Shown here in pieces: positions 8,709 through 17,922 of a stretch of DNA of 43,592 bases. Under the pieces are notes generated by a model. It had not been told where the DNA came from. It searched no databases and was given only the letters and a program-made list of their open reading frames with translations. The translations under genes were made by a program, and so were the position numbers. This stretch comes from Candidatus Sumerlaeota bacterium. Lineage in GTDB: Bacteria > Sumerlaeota > Sumerlaeia > Sumerlaeales > Sumerlaeaceae. Position 1 is the stretch's first letter. Each line of letters starts with the position of its first letter. The stretch covers positions 58,925 to 102,516 of the forward strand of contig JADFCV010000008.1 of assembly GCA_017161655.1 (NCBI GenBank), given 5' to 3'.

Positions 8709-10139
8709 ATGAAAAAGGCGATGAAGAACCAAACAGTATTCGGCGCTTTACGTTTTGGGTCCCTCTTGCTTGTGCTGTTCGCTAGTGCTGTCGCACTGGC
8801 ACAAGTACGCACTCTGACGGACAGCACACGCCCTGTCGCCTCGCCCGACGGGAAAAAGATTGTGATCGTGGACCGGATTTTTCGAGTCATCGACGGTGAA
8901 CTGGAGCGCTATCCAAGCCGTATGCTCGTACGCATCTCGGAGACCGGCAGCACTGTTACGCGTCAACGCCTCATCGACGCGTCCCAGGTTCGACTTCTCA
9001 ATCCGCCACGCTGGATTGATACACGATGGTCCGCCTTCACCTACAATATCTCGAAAAACGCGAATGGTGTGGTTTACATCAATAGCGACACTGCCGAAGC
9101 GCTCCAGATGGAATTTGTGGCTCTGCGGCGTCGCATGGCCGCCACGGACACAGTGGAGGTCGAGCTGACAAGCTTTGAGGTCACACACTACGGCACTCGG
9201 GTGGTGCGCATTCCCAACATCACACGCCGGAATCGCTCCGTTTTTCCTCTCTTCTTGCGGCCGCTTCCCCCCTACGACACCACGCCGTTCCCGTGGGTTT
9301 ACGCCGAACAGGTCATGAACGCAGTCACCGCCTTCCAGGAGTTTTTAGCGAAAAACAAGGTCAGCTCGCTGCGCGTCGAGGAAGCGAGTGAATCGTTTGC
9401 ACCTGAGGATAAAATGTTAGCAGCGCTGGCTTGTGTGGATGGGAAACCGAGCGCCATTCTCTTTCCCCTTGAGGCGGAGAACGCCGCTGCAGCGCTTGAA
9501 CGTGCGCGTCTATTCTCGCTCGATCCGGAAATCACGCTGACCTGCCAGGCCGACACCGCGGCACAAAGTGGAGACGCGCCAACATCATCCACAATCAACG
9601 AGGACAACGAGCCCCTTGGCCATTTCGGAGAATATCGCTTCCGCACAAGCTGGAAAGATGAGGCCACAGCACTCGTGGAACAAGAGGTCTTCGAAAGCGA
9701 GGAGCAAGAACCACACCGCATTCCGCTCTACGCTCTGCATTTGGATGGTAAAATAGAGAAACTTGGTGGACCCAAGACAGCAGACGCTTCAACGTCGGCG
9801 GCATTAGCCAACAACATGGAAGTGGAAGAGGGTGAGACAACAGCAGTCGAAACAACTAATGAGGCAGAAGAGACGTCTGCCGCGCCAGAGCTTAAAACTG
9901 AAAGCTATTCCACCGACGTCCCCACGTCTGCAGCGCCCCAAATCAAAGAGTCTCCTGCTGATACAAAAACTCAGCCCTCGGGAACGCCCCACACTTCCCC
10001 GCTCACCCATGGTAAAAAAGTGACACCTAAGCCACGCCCAGCTCGGACTCCAAGCTCCGCAGACAAACAACAGTCCCGTGCTACGAAGAAAACACCGACC
10101 ACAAGCCGGACTTCCACAAAGCAGCGTTCTTCCCGTTGA
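8709..10139 (+). CDS. Secreted protein of unknown function with Lys/Thr/Pro-rich tail
   Basis: I do not recognise this gene. It has a clear Sec signal peptide (hydrophobic stretch SLLLVLFASAVALA, likely cut after ALA near residue 31), a globular part to about residue 330, and about 140 C-terminal residues made almost entirely of Thr, Ser, Pro, Ala, Glu and Lys. RPVASPDGKKIVIVDR near the mature N-terminus recalls the SPDG turn of TolB/WD-like propellers, but no repeated blades are evident. ATG 8709 follows GAGAGGA by about 9 bases; the frame is open back to 8628, but those residues precede the signal peptide. The highly basic tail could bind polyanions (DNA, uronate polymer or lipid A), which is only inference. 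Next downstream, in the same direction, is algD. Confidence 0.75.
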   Translation: MKKAMKNQTVFGALRFGSLLLVLFASAVALAQVRTLTDSTRPVASPDGKKIVIVDRIFRVIDGELERYPSRMLVRISETGSTVTRQRLIDASQVRLLNPPRWIDTRWSAFTYNISKNANGVVYINSDTAEALQMEFVALRRRMAATDTVEVELTSFEVTHYGTRVVRIPNITRRNRSVFPLFLRPLPPYDTTPFPWVYAEQVMNAVTAFQEFLAKNKVSSLRVEEASESFAPEDKMLAALACVDGKPSAILFPLEAENAAAALERARLFSLDPEITLTCQADTAAQSGDAPTSSTINEDNEPLGHFGEYRFRTSWKDEATALVEQEVFESEEQEPHRIPLYALHLDGKIEKLGGPKTADASTSAALANNMEVEEGETTAVETTNEAEETSAAPELKTESYSTDVPTSAAPQIKESPADTKTQPSGTPHTSPLTHGKKVTPKPRPARTPSSADKQQSRATKKTPTTSRTSTKQRSSR

Positions 10140-10234
10140 CACACCCGTTGTCGCGGGCAGTCTCATCTTATACATCTGAATCGGCTGGCGGGGAATTCCG
10201 CCGGCCCAATCGCCAAAAGAACGGAACCAATGCA

Positions 10235-11545
10235 ATGAAGGTTGCAATTTTCGGCCTAGGCTACGTGGGAACAGTATGTGGGGCGTGTTTCGCCCGTTTT
10301 GGCCACGACATTATTGGCGTGGACGTCAATCCGCTGAAAGTTCAGATGATTGCTGAGGGGTTATCGCCTATCGTTGAGCCTGAACTCGACACTCTCCTTG
10401 CCGAAGCGCATGCCAGCGGCCGCCTGCGAGCAACAACAAACACAGAGGAAGCCGTTCAGTGGGCCGACATTTCCCTGGTGTGCGTCGGCACGCCAAGCAA
10501 TGAAAACGGGTCTCTCAACCTTGAATACATCTACGGAGTGTGCCGCGAGATCGGCCAAGCCCTGCGTACCAAGCAGGATTTCCATGTCGTCGTGATCCGC
10601 TCCACGGTCTTGCCTGGCACGGTTGATCGGTGCGCCCATATTATTGAGGAATCGAGTGGGAAGAGGGCAGGCACCGACTTTGCCGTGGCCTCGAACCCGG
10701 AATTCTTGCGCGAGGGTAGCGCCATTCGGGATTTTGTGAATCCGCCCTTCACCCTTGTCGGCACGAATGACGAGCGTGCTCGCAGTATTCTCCAGCAGCT
10801 TTATGCTCCCATCGGAGCTGAATTCATCGCAGTCGAGCCACGTGTGGCCGAAATGCTAAAATATGTTAACAACTCTTTCCATGCGCTTAAGGTGGCTTTT
10901 GCGAACGAGATCGGAGAAATCTGTAAAGCCATGGGCATCGACAGTCACGCCGTGATGGAACTGTTCATGCGCGACACCAAGCTCAACATTTCCACGGCAT
11001 ACTTCCGCCCTGGCTACGCTTACGGGGGATCATGCCTGCCAAAAGATCTCAGTGCTCTGGCCTATCAGGCCCAGCAGCTCGATTTGCCTGTTCCCGTACT
11101 GCGGAGCATTCAGGAGAGCAACAGACGCCACATTGAGTTTGGCATTCGTCTCATCCAGCGCACAGGGAAAAAGAAGATCGGCCTGCTAGGACTCAGCTTC
11201 AAAGCTGGCACAGACGATCTGCGCGAAAGCCCGCTCGTTGTGCTCGTCGAAACCCTTTTGGGAAAAGGCTATTCGATTAAGATTTATGATCGAAACGTGA
11301 ACCTGGCCAAGCTAATGGGGGCAAACAAGGCTTACATCGAAAAACAGATTCCACACATCTCGCAGTTGTTTGTGTCTAGCCCCGATGAGATCCTGGCCGA
11401 CCGTGAATGCATTGTGATCGGCAATAAAGACCCGGAATTCAAAGATATCCTCGATCGCGTTCGCCCCGACCAGGTGGTGATTGACCTGGTTCGGATTGCA
11501 CCCGTGCCCAAAACCTCCGCCCATTACGAAGGTATCTGCTGGTGA
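10235..11545 (+). CDS. algD: GDP-mannose 6-dehydrogenase
   Basis: AlgD oxidises GDP-mannose with two NAD+ to GDP-mannuronate, the committed step to alginate and other mannuronate polymers. At 436 residues it has the length of Pseudomonas AlgD. Visible landmarks are the NAD-binding IFGLGYVGTVC at the N-terminus, SPIVEPELD, VVIRSTVLPGTV, NPEFLREGSAI, catalytic Cys267 in YGGSCLPKDL, LLGLSFKAGTDDLRESPLV, and the C-terminal EGICW shared with Pseudomonas AlgD. These distinguish it from UDP-glucose dehydrogenases. The start is ATG 10235; a longer frame to 10136 would overlap the preceding stop and adds unconserved residues. Its stop overlaps the GTG of a glycosyltransferase (GTGA), so the two are translationally coupled. 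ManC, the source of GDP-mannose, lies at 37.8 kb. Confidence 0.95.
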   Translation: MKVAIFGLGYVGTVCGACFARFGHDIIGVDVNPLKVQMIAEGLSPIVEPELDTLLAEAHASGRLRATTNTEEAVQWADISLVCVGTPSNENGSLNLEYIYGVCREIGQALRTKQDFHVVVIRSTVLPGTVDRCAHIIEESSGKRAGTDFAVASNPEFLREGSAIRDFVNPPFTLVGTNDERARSILQQLYAPIGAEFIAVEPRVAEMLKYVNNSFHALKVAFANEIGEICKAMGIDSHAVMELFMRDTKLNISTAYFRPGYAYGGSCLPKDLSALAYQAQQLDLPVPVLRSIQESNRRHIEFGIRLIQRTGKKKIGLLGLSFKAGTDDLRESPLVVLVETLLGKGYSIKIYDRNVNLAKLMGANKAYIEKQIPHISQLFVSSPDEILADRECIVIGNKDPEFKDILDRVRPDQVVIDLVRIAPVPKTSAHYEGICW

Positions 11546-12744
11546 GTCCTCGTCGCCCGCCACGTCGCGTTCTTATTATTGTGGAAAATCTTCCCGTACC
11601 TTTTGATCGCCGTGTGTGGCTCGAAGCCACAGCGCTGCGTGATGCTGGCTATGAGGTCACGGTCATTTGCCCCAAAATGAAGAACTACACCGCCAGCCAT
11701 GAAGTGCTTGAAGGGATCGAGGTCTTTCGTCACCCGCTTCCTCTCGAAGGCGATTCCGGCGCATTTGGATTTCTCGTGGAGTATAGCATCGCCTTCTTCT
11801 GGGAACTCGTGCTGGCGTGGCGCGTGTTCCTCACCAAAGGGTTCGACATCCTGCATGCATGCAATCCCCCTGATAACATTTTCCTCATTGCACTTACGTT
11901 CCGCCCCTTTGGTGTGAAATTTGTGTTCGATCAGCACGACATTAACCCCGAGCTTTACATCGCCAAATACGGGAAAAAGGGCCCCCTTTACTACGTCCTT
12001 TGCGCTCTGGAGCGCCTCACCTTTGCAACAGCTCATCTTGTGATTAGCACCAACCAGAGTTACCGGCAAATCGCGCTCACACGCGGCCGTAAACATCCCG
12101 ATCGTGTGCATATCGTGCGGAGCGCTCCCGACATCACAAAATTCCGCCCAGTAGAGCCAGATCCAGCGCTTAAGGAAGGGCGCCCCTATATGGTGTCTTA
12201 CGTGGGCGTCATGGGCAAACAGGAAGGTATCGACCTCTTGCTCGATGCAGTTCGTATCATCGTGCTCGAAAAAGGGCGGACCGATATTCTCTTTGTGCTC
12301 ATCGGCAGCGGCCCCGAGCACCCGCACATGGAGCGCTATGCCCGTGCCATCGGTGTTGCAGATCACGTCCGCTTCACAGGGCGTATTCCCGACGCGGACC
12401 TGTTGCGTTATCTCTCCACTGCCGATGTGTGCGTAAACCCCGACCGCGTGAACGAAATGAACGACAAGTCTACCATGAACAAAATCATGGAATACATGGC
12501 GGTGGGCAAGCCGATCGTGCAATTCGAAATGACCGAAGGCCGCTTTTCTGCTCAGGAAGCATCGCTTTATGCTCGTCCCAATGATCCCCGTGATTTCGCT
12601 GAGAAAATTCTCGAGCTCCTGGCCGATCCGGAACGGCGCGCGCAGATGGGCGCGTATGGCCGACAGCGGATGGAACGTGAGCTAGACTGGCGCTTCTCAC
12701 GCGAAGCCCTGGTCAAGGCCTATCAGAGCCTCGATACCTTGTAA
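11542..12744 (+). CDS. GT4-family glycosyltransferase
   Basis: This is a retaining, GT-B fold glycosyltransferase of about 400 residues, cytosolic, with no transmembrane helix. The N-terminal Rossmann half begins RVLIIVENLPVPFDRRVWLEA, as in WbnK/WcaL-like GT4 enzymes. The C-terminal half has VGVMGKQEGIDLLLDA (nucleotide-diphosphate binding loop), GSGPEHPHME, VRFTGRIPD and the E-x7-E region KIMEYMAVGKPIVQFE. The GTG start overlaps the algD stop by 4 bases (GTGA), so the enzyme is probably made with AlgD and may use GDP-mannuronate or another sugar nucleotide in the same surface glycan. The acceptor and sugar cannot be read from sequence. Confidence 0.88.
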   Translation: MSPRRPPRRVLIIVENLPVPFDRRVWLEATALRDAGYEVTVICPKMKNYTASHEVLEGIEVFRHPLPLEGDSGAFGFLVEYSIAFFWELVLAWRVFLTKGFDILHACNPPDNIFLIALTFRPFGVKFVFDQHDINPELYIAKYGKKGPLYYVLCALERLTFATAHLVISTNQSYRQIALTRGRKHPDRVHIVRSAPDITKFRPVEPDPALKEGRPYMVSYVGVMGKQEGIDLLLDAVRIIVLEKGRTDILFVLIGSGPEHPHMERYARAIGVADHVRFTGRIPDADLLRYLSTADVCVNPDRVNEMNDKSTMNKIMEYMAVGKPIVQFEMTEGRFSAQEASLYARPNDPRDFAEKILELLADPERRAQMGAYGRQRMERELDWRFSREALVKAYQSLDTL

Positions 12745-13138
12745 GTCCTCGCATGGCTGCAATGCTCCTTCTTACCCGCACGGCAGCGGAAAGGGCCTCC
12801 CTGACTGCGCGTCACAAGGTAAGAGAAATTTCATGAGGCCTACAAGAGAAACCGCGGCAGGCGCGTAGCCGCGAGCGAGTTCTGAAAAAGACAATCATTC
12901 CTGTGGCGAGTTCTCGTGAGCACTCTGGTTGAATTCTGCTAACTTGTTAGCTATTTGTCAGAAGGGTTCCTCAAAAACTATCCTAGCCTCGCAACAAGAG
13001 CGAAGGTTTACGAAGAGCCAAATCCTGCGATTCTGAGAACAATGATGAGTTTGGACCCTCGATGTTCGTTCACAAGTTCCTCAGGACACCGAAGCCCGCA
13101 GTCCCAGCTTTTCCTGCCAGCTTTTCAGAAACACCCCC
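12745..13138. other. Long intergenic region with small inverted repeats
   Basis: About 390 bases lie between the GT4 gene and the convergent tadA gene, with no credible ORF or RNA gene. It holds a hairpin CGCGGC/GCCGCG (12853-12873), a direct repeat GCGAGTTCT at 12875-12883 and 12906-12914, and a perfect 14-base palindrome GCTAACTTGTTAGC (12938-12951). None has a T-run. A small RNA or decayed gene is possible; I see nothing definite. Confidence 0.4.
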
Positions 13139-13639
13139 TCACTCTTCATGACGCCGGCGCTCCACAAAGAAATTGCGCAAGAGCTCTCCACACTCCTCGG
13201 CAAGGATCCCTCCAACGTGCTGGACCGAGTGATTCCACCGCGGATACGCAAAAAGCTCGATATGAGTGGTGACAGCGCCAAATTTGAGGTTCGGCGCGCC
13301 ATAAACGACTAGAGGAACCCGTGCGAGCAGAATCGCTCCGGCACACATCGGGCATGGCTCAAGCGTAACAAAAAGTGCACAGTCCTCCAGCCGCCAGTCG
13401 CCATACGCGCGCGCAGCTGCTCGCAACGCCAGGACTTCCGCATGTGCTGTGGGGTCGCTCAGCTCGATCTTTCGCTCGTGCGCCTGGGCCAAAAGCTCCT
13501 CACCCCGCACCACAACCGCGCCGACGGGAACCTCGCCAGCAAGAGCTGCCGCGCGAGCCTGCTCTAAAGCCACCCGCATCCAATGCTCATAACGTTCGCT
13601 CGGGGGAAGTGGACAAAGCTCAATTGGCCGTGCACACAT
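13139..13639 (-). CDS. tadA: tRNA-specific adenosine deaminase
   Basis: TadA converts the wobble adenosine of tRNA-Arg(ACG) to inosine. The zinc-dependent cytidine-deaminase fold is shown by DPTAHAEVLALR (His ligand and catalytic Glu) and TLEPCPMCAGAIL (two Cys ligands). RVPLVVYGAPNLKFGAV and the C-terminal helix after GILAEECGELLRNFF match TadA. Length is 166 residues with ATG 13639, which lies 10 bases after the pth stop; an upstream ATG at 13684 would overlap pth and adds unconserved residues. A GGAGG-like site sits in the end of pth, about 14 bases away, a long spacing. It forms an operon with pth. Guanine deaminase is an alternative member of the fold but fits less well. Confidence 0.92.
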   Translation of the reverse strand: MCARPIELCPLPPSERYEHWMRVALEQARAAALAGEVPVGAVVVRGEELLAQAHERKIELSDPTAHAEVLALRAAARAYGDWRLEDCALFVTLEPCPMCAGAILLARVPLVVYGAPNLKFGAVTTHIELFAYPRWNHSVQHVGGILAEECGELLRNFFVERRRHEE

Positions 13640-13649
13640 GATGAGGGAC

Positions 13650-14258
13650 TCAGTCCTCCTCAGCGGATTCCGTGGACGCCTCACCGCGGTTGCGTCGGTT
13701 GAAGCGATTCATCGCTGCTTCGAGGCCACGCTCTAGCGCAATCTCCACCGCATCCGCTGCTTCTTGCTCTGCACGCTCGATGACGTCCCACGCTTCCGGA
13801 GAAAATCGCGAAAGAACGTACTCGATCCATCCCTCTGTGGGAATTTCTGCAGGACGCACGCCAATCCGCAGCCGCGGAAAATCCAACGTCCCCAGAGACT
13901 GGATGATGGAAAGCAGTCCTTTGTGGCCGCCGTGGCTTCCCGACAGACGCAGACGAAGTTGTCCAAGTGGAAGGTTGACGTCGTCACAAATCACGAGAAT
14001 GTCGCCAGGCTCACCACCATTTTTCGCAAGATAGGTTTGAACGGCGCGTCCGCTCAGATTCATGTACGTGAGCGGTTTCATAAGCACAACGCGTTGGCCA
14101 ACAATTGATGCCTCAGCCAGGGCGGCCTCAAAGCGCGACGCCAACGCCCACTGTGCACCGTGACGTTGGGCCAGATGGTCCACAACGTCGAATCCCACAT
14201 TGTGAGGTGTGCGCTCATAGCGCCGTCCCGGATTGCCCAAGCCTACGATCAGCTTCAT
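13650..14258 (-). CDS. pth: Peptidyl-tRNA hydrolase
   Basis: Pth releases peptides from prematurely dissociated peptidyl-tRNA. Diagnostic motifs are MKLIVGLGNPGRRYERTPHN with the catalytic His near residue 20 (HNVGF), VLMKPLTYMNLSG, ILVICDDVNLPLGQLRLR with catalytic Asp, and GSHGGHKGLLSI. The body ends near residue 185, followed by a short charged tail; total 202 residues, normal for the family. ATG 14258 opens directly with the conserved strand. It is the first gene of a two-gene minus-strand unit with tadA. Confidence 0.97.
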   Translation of the reverse strand: MKLIVGLGNPGRRYERTPHNVGFDVVDHLAQRHGAQWALASRFEAALAEASIVGQRVVLMKPLTYMNLSGRAVQTYLAKNGGEPGDILVICDDVNLPLGQLRLRLSGSHGGHKGLLSIIQSLGTLDFPRLRIGVRPAEIPTEGWIEYVLSRFSPEAWDVIERAEQEAADAVEIALERGLEAAMNRFNRRNRGEASTESAEED

Positions 14259-14383
14259 AGCCTCATCTCTGGTCGGTCCGATGTCTGAACTCTAGCAAAA
14301 TTCTGCACGTGCAACAGGGGGGCATTCGTTTGCACTAGAACAAGGGGGCTGTTTCGTGCATGCTAGGAACTGAAAAGAAACGC

Positions 14384-14959
14384 ATGAAACACGAGGGACA
14401 CGTGGTGACTGCGAGTGGTTTTAGAAAGTTGAAATGGGCAATGAGCATCGCATCCGCAATTCTGACGCTGTCGGGCTGCGAGCGCCAATCCTCGACCGCA
14501 GGTGCCGCCAATGCGCATGAGCGCCAACAGCGGAGCGCTGTGCCCACGCCCATACGTAAGGCTTCCACAAACCAGGCAAGCACACCGACCCCGGCTTCAC
14601 CGATCGAAGTCACCCCCGTGCTAGCCACAACCGCGTCCCCTGCAACGCAGAACACTCAGCCAGACGCTACTGTGGAAAAGGACCGCGCCAGGTGGCTTGC
14701 CGAACTGAGCGATATTGACAAGAAAGTGGGCAATCTGCGCGAGCGAGCACGCTCCATCAGCACCACACAGACACGCGAACGCCTGACGCAGGCTGTCACC
14801 GAGTTAGAAGAAAAAAGGCGGGCATTAGCCGAGCAACTCGACCATCTCGATAACTGGCGCACGTCGGCTTCCCTGGCGTGGCAAGACGTTCGGGATGGAT
14901 TCGAACGCGCCTTCAAAGAATTGCGCGACGCCTACGAAAAAGCAAAAAGCCACTTCTAA
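14384..14959 (+). CDS. Small coiled-coil lipoprotein of unknown function
   Basis: A lipobox (ILTLSGC, Cys32 from ATG 14384) follows a short hydrophobic segment, so the protein is probably lipid-anchored in the envelope. After it come about 65 residues rich in Ala, Thr, Pro and Ser (a flexible spacer), then a charged amphipathic helical region from about residue 105 to the end that looks like a coiled coil (AELSDIDKKVGNLRERA, TELEEKRRALAEQLDHLD). I do not recognise a family. The start is uncertain: 14360, 14384 and 14441 are all in-frame ATGs, with only weak ribosome sites. It is divergent from pth, with no operon partner. Confidence 0.7.
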   Translation: MKHEGHVVTASGFRKLKWAMSIASAILTLSGCERQSSTAGAANAHERQQRSAVPTPIRKASTNQASTPTPASPIEVTPVLATTASPATQNTQPDATVEKDRARWLAELSDIDKKVGNLRERARSISTTQTRERLTQAVTELEEKRRALAEQLDHLDNWRTSASLAWQDVRDGFERAFKELRDAYEKAKSHF

Positions 14960-15117
14960 ATCCCACGGCACGCTCTTTTCCGGCGTATGAATGGCCGCGA
15001 AGCTTTCCACAATTCGTAAATTCTTAGCACGGCATGCCACGGGCTCTGCGTGACGATAGCCCTTTCGTTCGCGAAGCCACAATGCGCAGTGGCAACTAAA
15101 GTCGCTCAATGCCCACT

Positions 15118-15153
15118 GACGAGAGCCGGTGCTCGCTCCCTCGTCGGCTCGTC
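15118..15153 (-). terminator. Imperfect hairpin downstream of leuD
   Basis: On the minus strand GACGAGCCG can pair with CGGCTCTCGTC, with a two-base bulge, about 60 bases after the leuD stop. There is no T-run, so a terminator is only suggested. The rest of the 250-base gap to the lipoprotein gene shows nothing clear. Confidence 0.3.
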
Positions 15154-15209
15154 ACCAGCACGGGACGTTCTTTAAATCGGAAGGTCGTCGGAAGTCGCCC
15201 TGCGCAAGC

Positions 15210-15827
15210 TTAGCGCCAATGATTGAAGTAAGGTAAGCGCTCAGCTGTCTGCGCGATGAGATCCATCGCCTCCATGAGTTCAGCTGTGGAGTCCCATCGC
15301 CCCTGCAAGAATTGCTGGCGGGGACCCTCTGGCAACTGGATCGGCCACTGCTTTCCGTTGCTGGCCACGAGAACGAGTTTCTCAAGGTCCACAGTGAAGG
15401 TGGTATCGGGCGCTGTCTCATTGAGCGATTGAATCTCTTGCGCCACGTCCTCGCTCACGGTCACACACGGGATGCCAAGCGCAACGCAGTTGCCGAAGAA
15501 AATCTCGGCGAAGCTCTCCCCCACGATGGCCTTGATCCCCTTGCCCCACCGCATGATGGCCTGTGGGGCATGCTCGCGCGAGGACCCGCAACCGAAATTC
15601 TTATTAACAAAGAGAATCTCTGCGTCGGCAAACTTCGGATCGTCGAAGGGATGGAGTTGTCCCTTGCGCCGGAGCTGCTCGCGGTCGTCTTCAAAGACGT
15701 GCTCGCCAAGACCATCAAACGTCACACACCGCAAGTAGCGCGCAGGAATGATTCGGTCCGTGTCAATATCGTTGCCACGCACGCTAATCGCTTTGCCAGC
15801 AATGCGCACTCTTTTCATATCTTCCAT
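15210..15827 (-). CDS. leuD: 3-isopropylmalate dehydratase small subunit
   Basis: LeuD is the swivel-domain subunit that with LeuC isomerises 2-isopropylmalate to 3-isopropylmalate in leucine synthesis. [34 protein letters not shown] and [16 protein letters not shown] are family signatures. It has 205 residues, as usual for the proteobacterial type. The start ATG 15827 lies 2 bases after the leuC stop, with AAAGGAG placed inside the leuC end 7 bases upstream, so the pair is co-translated. Confidence 0.96.
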   Translation of the reverse strand: MEDMKRVRIAGKAISVRGNDIDTDRIIPARYLRCVTFDGLGEHVFEDDREQLRRKGQLHPFDDPKFADAEILFVNKNFGCGSSREHAPQAIMRWGKGIKAIVGESFAEIFFGNCVALGIPCVTVSEDVAQEIQSLNETAPDTTFTVDLEKLVLVASNGKQWPIQLPEGPRQQFLQGRWDSTAELMEAMDLIAQTAERLPYFNHWR

Positions 15828-15829
15828 CG

Positions 15830-17260
15830 TTATGCTCCTTTCACAGCGCCAATGCCAAAGAACTCGCGGGCGTCCACCACTTCACCGGCGAAGGCTGCAG
15901 CTGCGACCATCACAGGCGACATGAGGATCGTGCGCCCGGTAGGTGATCCCTGACGTCCTTTGAAATTACGGTTGCTCGAGCTGGCACACACTTCGTTGCC
16001 GCGCAACTTGTCGGGGTTCATAGCGAGACACATCGAGCAACCAGCCTCGCGGAACTCGAAACCTGCTTCAGTAAAGATTTTGTCGTAGCCGCGGCGCACC
16101 ATTTCGTCGCGCACCTGCTGGCTGCCGGGAACAACAAGCGCTCTCACATGAGGCGCCACCTTGTAGCCGCGCCCATCAATGAGCTTCACCACCTCTTCAA
16201 AATCCGAAATGCGACCGTTCGTGCACGAGCCAATGAACGCCACGTCGATTTTCATTCCTTTGATCGGCTGGCCGGGCTTCACGCCCATGTAGGCATACGC
16301 TTCTTCGACCAGCGACTGCTCACTTGCCGGAAATGCGCTTTTCTCCGGGATCACATCGTCGATGCTGATCGACTGCCCGGGGGTGATACCCCACGTGACC
16401 ATCGGTGCAATATCCTCGGCACGATAGGCGACGACGTCGTCGTAGTTCGCATCGGGATCCGATTTCACACTTTCCCAGAAACGGACAGCTTCCTCCCACC
16501 GTTCAGCGGGCGGAGCATAGGGGCGACCCTTGATATACTCGTAGGTTGTTTGGTCGGGATTCACATAACCGCAGCGTGCGCCCCCCTCGATCGACATGTT
16601 GCACACGGTCATGCGGCCTTCCATGTCCATCCGGTCAAAGACATCGCCTGCATATTCATAAGCGTATCCCACACCGCCTTTCACCCCCAGCCGATGGATG
16701 ATGTAGAGAATGACGTCCTTGGGATAAACGCCGGGAGCAAGCTCGCCATTGACCTCGATTCGACGCACCTTGAGCTTGCCCATGGCAAGGGTCTGAGTGG
16801 CGAGGACATCGCGCACCTGGCTCGTGCCAATGCCAAAGGCCAGAGCGCCAAACGCACCATGGGTGGCTGTGTGCGAGTCTCCGCAGCAGATCGTCATTCC
16901 CGGCTGCGTGAGACCAAGCTCCGGACCGATCATGTGTACGATTCCTTGCTGGCCCGTCTCCGGCGTAAAAAGCTTGATGCCAAAATCGCGCGTATTGCGC
17001 TCAATGGCCTGCATCATCTCCTCGGCAAGCGAATCCTCGAACGGACGCTGCTGCGTGTGGGTCGGAATAATGTGATCGACCGTTGCGAAGTTACGGTGCG
17101 GATAAAGAACCTTCCATCCGCGCTCGCGCAGCATGGCAAATGCCTGCGGCGACGTGACCTCGTGGATAAGTTGCAGCCCCATGAACAGTTGATACTGTCC
17201 TGAGGGCAGCTTGCGCACTGTGTGCAAATCGAAGACTTTCTCGTAAAGGCTTTTACCCAT
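15830..17260 (-). CDS. leuC: 3-isopropylmalate dehydratase large subunit
   Basis: LeuC carries the [4Fe-4S] cluster of isopropylmalate isomerase. The cluster cysteines lie in [13 protein letters not shown] and in the [10 protein letters not shown] segment. [35 protein letters not shown] and [20 protein letters not shown] are LeuC type-1 signatures. The start is set at ATG 17260 ([11 protein letters not shown]), preceded by AGGAAGAGG; the frame stays open 165 bases further, but that sequence codes for the MarR protein in another frame. ATGGGTAA is shared with the end of the MarR gene (8-base overlap), so the MarR, leuC and leuD genes form one coupled operon. About 476 residues, full length. 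No leuA or leuB is in the window. Confidence 0.96.
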   Translation of the reverse strand: MGKSLYEKVFDLHTVRKLPSGQYQLFMGLQLIHEVTSPQAFAMLRERGWKVLYPHRNFATVDHIIPTHTQQRPFEDSLAEEMMQAIERNTRDFGIKLFTPETGQQGIVHMIGPELGLTQPGMTICCGDSHTATHGAFGALAFGIGTSQVRDVLATQTLAMGKLKVRRIEVNGELAPGVYPKDVILYIIHRLGVKGGVGYAYEYAGDVFDRMDMEGRMTVCNMSIEGGARCGYVNPDQTTYEYIKGRPYAPPAERWEEAVRFWESVKSDPDANYDDVVAYRAEDIAPMVTWGITPGQSISIDDVIPEKSAFPASEQSLVEEAYAYMGVKPGQPIKGMKIDVAFIGSCTNGRISDFEEVVKLIDGRGYKVAPHVRALVVPGSQQVRDEMVRRGYDKIFTEAGFEFREAGCSMCLAMNPDKLRGNEVCASSSNRNFKGRQGSPTGRTILMSPVMVAAAAFAGEVVDAREFFGIGAVKGA

Positions 17261-17762
17261 TTTTCCTCTTCCTTTCGAATGTGGCCTTTGGCTGTTCAGC
17301 ACCACGAGGCGCGGACTCGAGTGCTTCGAGGCGACGACAGAGCTCGCGGCTGAAATCCGTAAAGTGCCGCAATTGCTCGGCATCGAACTTTCGCCAAACC
17401 TTTTGAATAGCCTGGCGCCGTGCACTGCGAAGTTTCTCGAGCGCGGTCCGACCAGCGGCAGTTAAATGATAAGTCCGCTGGCGACCATCGCGTTCCGATA
17501 CCGAGGTCCTGATAATCCCCTTGTCAAGAAGCTGGCGAATAACCTTCGACACAGCCGCTCGCGAGCGTTTACGCTCGCGGGCAAACAGAGATGGCATAAA
17601 CGTGTCGCCCGCAATCTCTTCAAGAACACGCCACTGCTCGACGGTCAGACCAGCTTGACGCGCCAACGCCTCGCGCCGCCGCTGAAACACATCGGTCAAC
17701 TCCTGCAGCGCCAATATCGCCTCAGGAATCAGAGTTTCAGTATGGCGTGTATCCAGTGGCAT
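17253..17762 (-). CDS. MarR-family transcriptional regulator heading leuCD
   Basis: This is a winged-helix MarR-type repressor or activator. The HTH and wing are visible in [30 protein letters not shown] and [19 protein letters not shown]. The long C-terminal helix ([18 protein letters not shown]) would form the dimer. ATG 17762 is preferred; GTG 17774 is in frame. Its last 8 bases overlap leuC, so it is the first gene of the leuC-leuD transcript. An imperfect inverted repeat lies immediately upstream and overlaps a possible promoter, suggesting autoregulation of the whole operon. Ligand unknown; control of leucine genes by a MarR protein is unusual compared with Lrp/LeuO or attenuation. Confidence 0.88.
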   Translation of the reverse strand: MPLDTRHTETLIPEAILALQELTDVFQRRREALARQAGLTVEQWRVLEEIAGDTFMPSLFARERKRSRAAVSKVIRQLLDKGIIRTSVSERDGRQRTYHLTAAGRTALEKLRSARRQAIQKVWRKFDAEQLRHFTDFSRELCRRLEALESAPRGAEQPKATFERKRKNG

Positions 17763-17774
17763 ACAGTTTACCAC

Positions 17775-17807
17775 GGTTAACTATTGGTTTTCGTCAACCA
17801 TATTCAA
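17775..17807 (-). promoter_or_regulatory. Candidate promoter and operator of the marR-leuCD operon
   Basis: On the minus strand TTGAAT (17802-17807) and TAGTTA (17778-17783) are spaced by 18 bases. An inverted repeat GGTTAAC (17775-17781) and GTCAACC (17793-17799), 6 of 7 matching, overlaps this promoter. MarR dimers bind such sites, so self-repression is likely. It lies directly at the MarR start, leaving a very short leader. Confidence 0.4.
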
Positions 17808-17922
17808 GTTTTTCCCTATTGAACCTCAAGCTCTCTGCGCGAAGATTCTGCTGAATGGAAAAATCGTTTCTCGCGAAAAACCCTCTCTCAGCGGCAAACC
17901 CGAGAACGCACAACCTGCTCGC

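Noticed and set aside
11524..12522. 332-residue open frame opposite the GT4 gene
   Set aside because: Antisense shadow of a well-supported glycosyltransferase; composition is His/Cys-rich without hydrophobic core pattern.
12955..13272. 105-residue open frame in the gap before tadA
   Set aside because: It overlaps tadA on the other strand by more than a third and has no family features.
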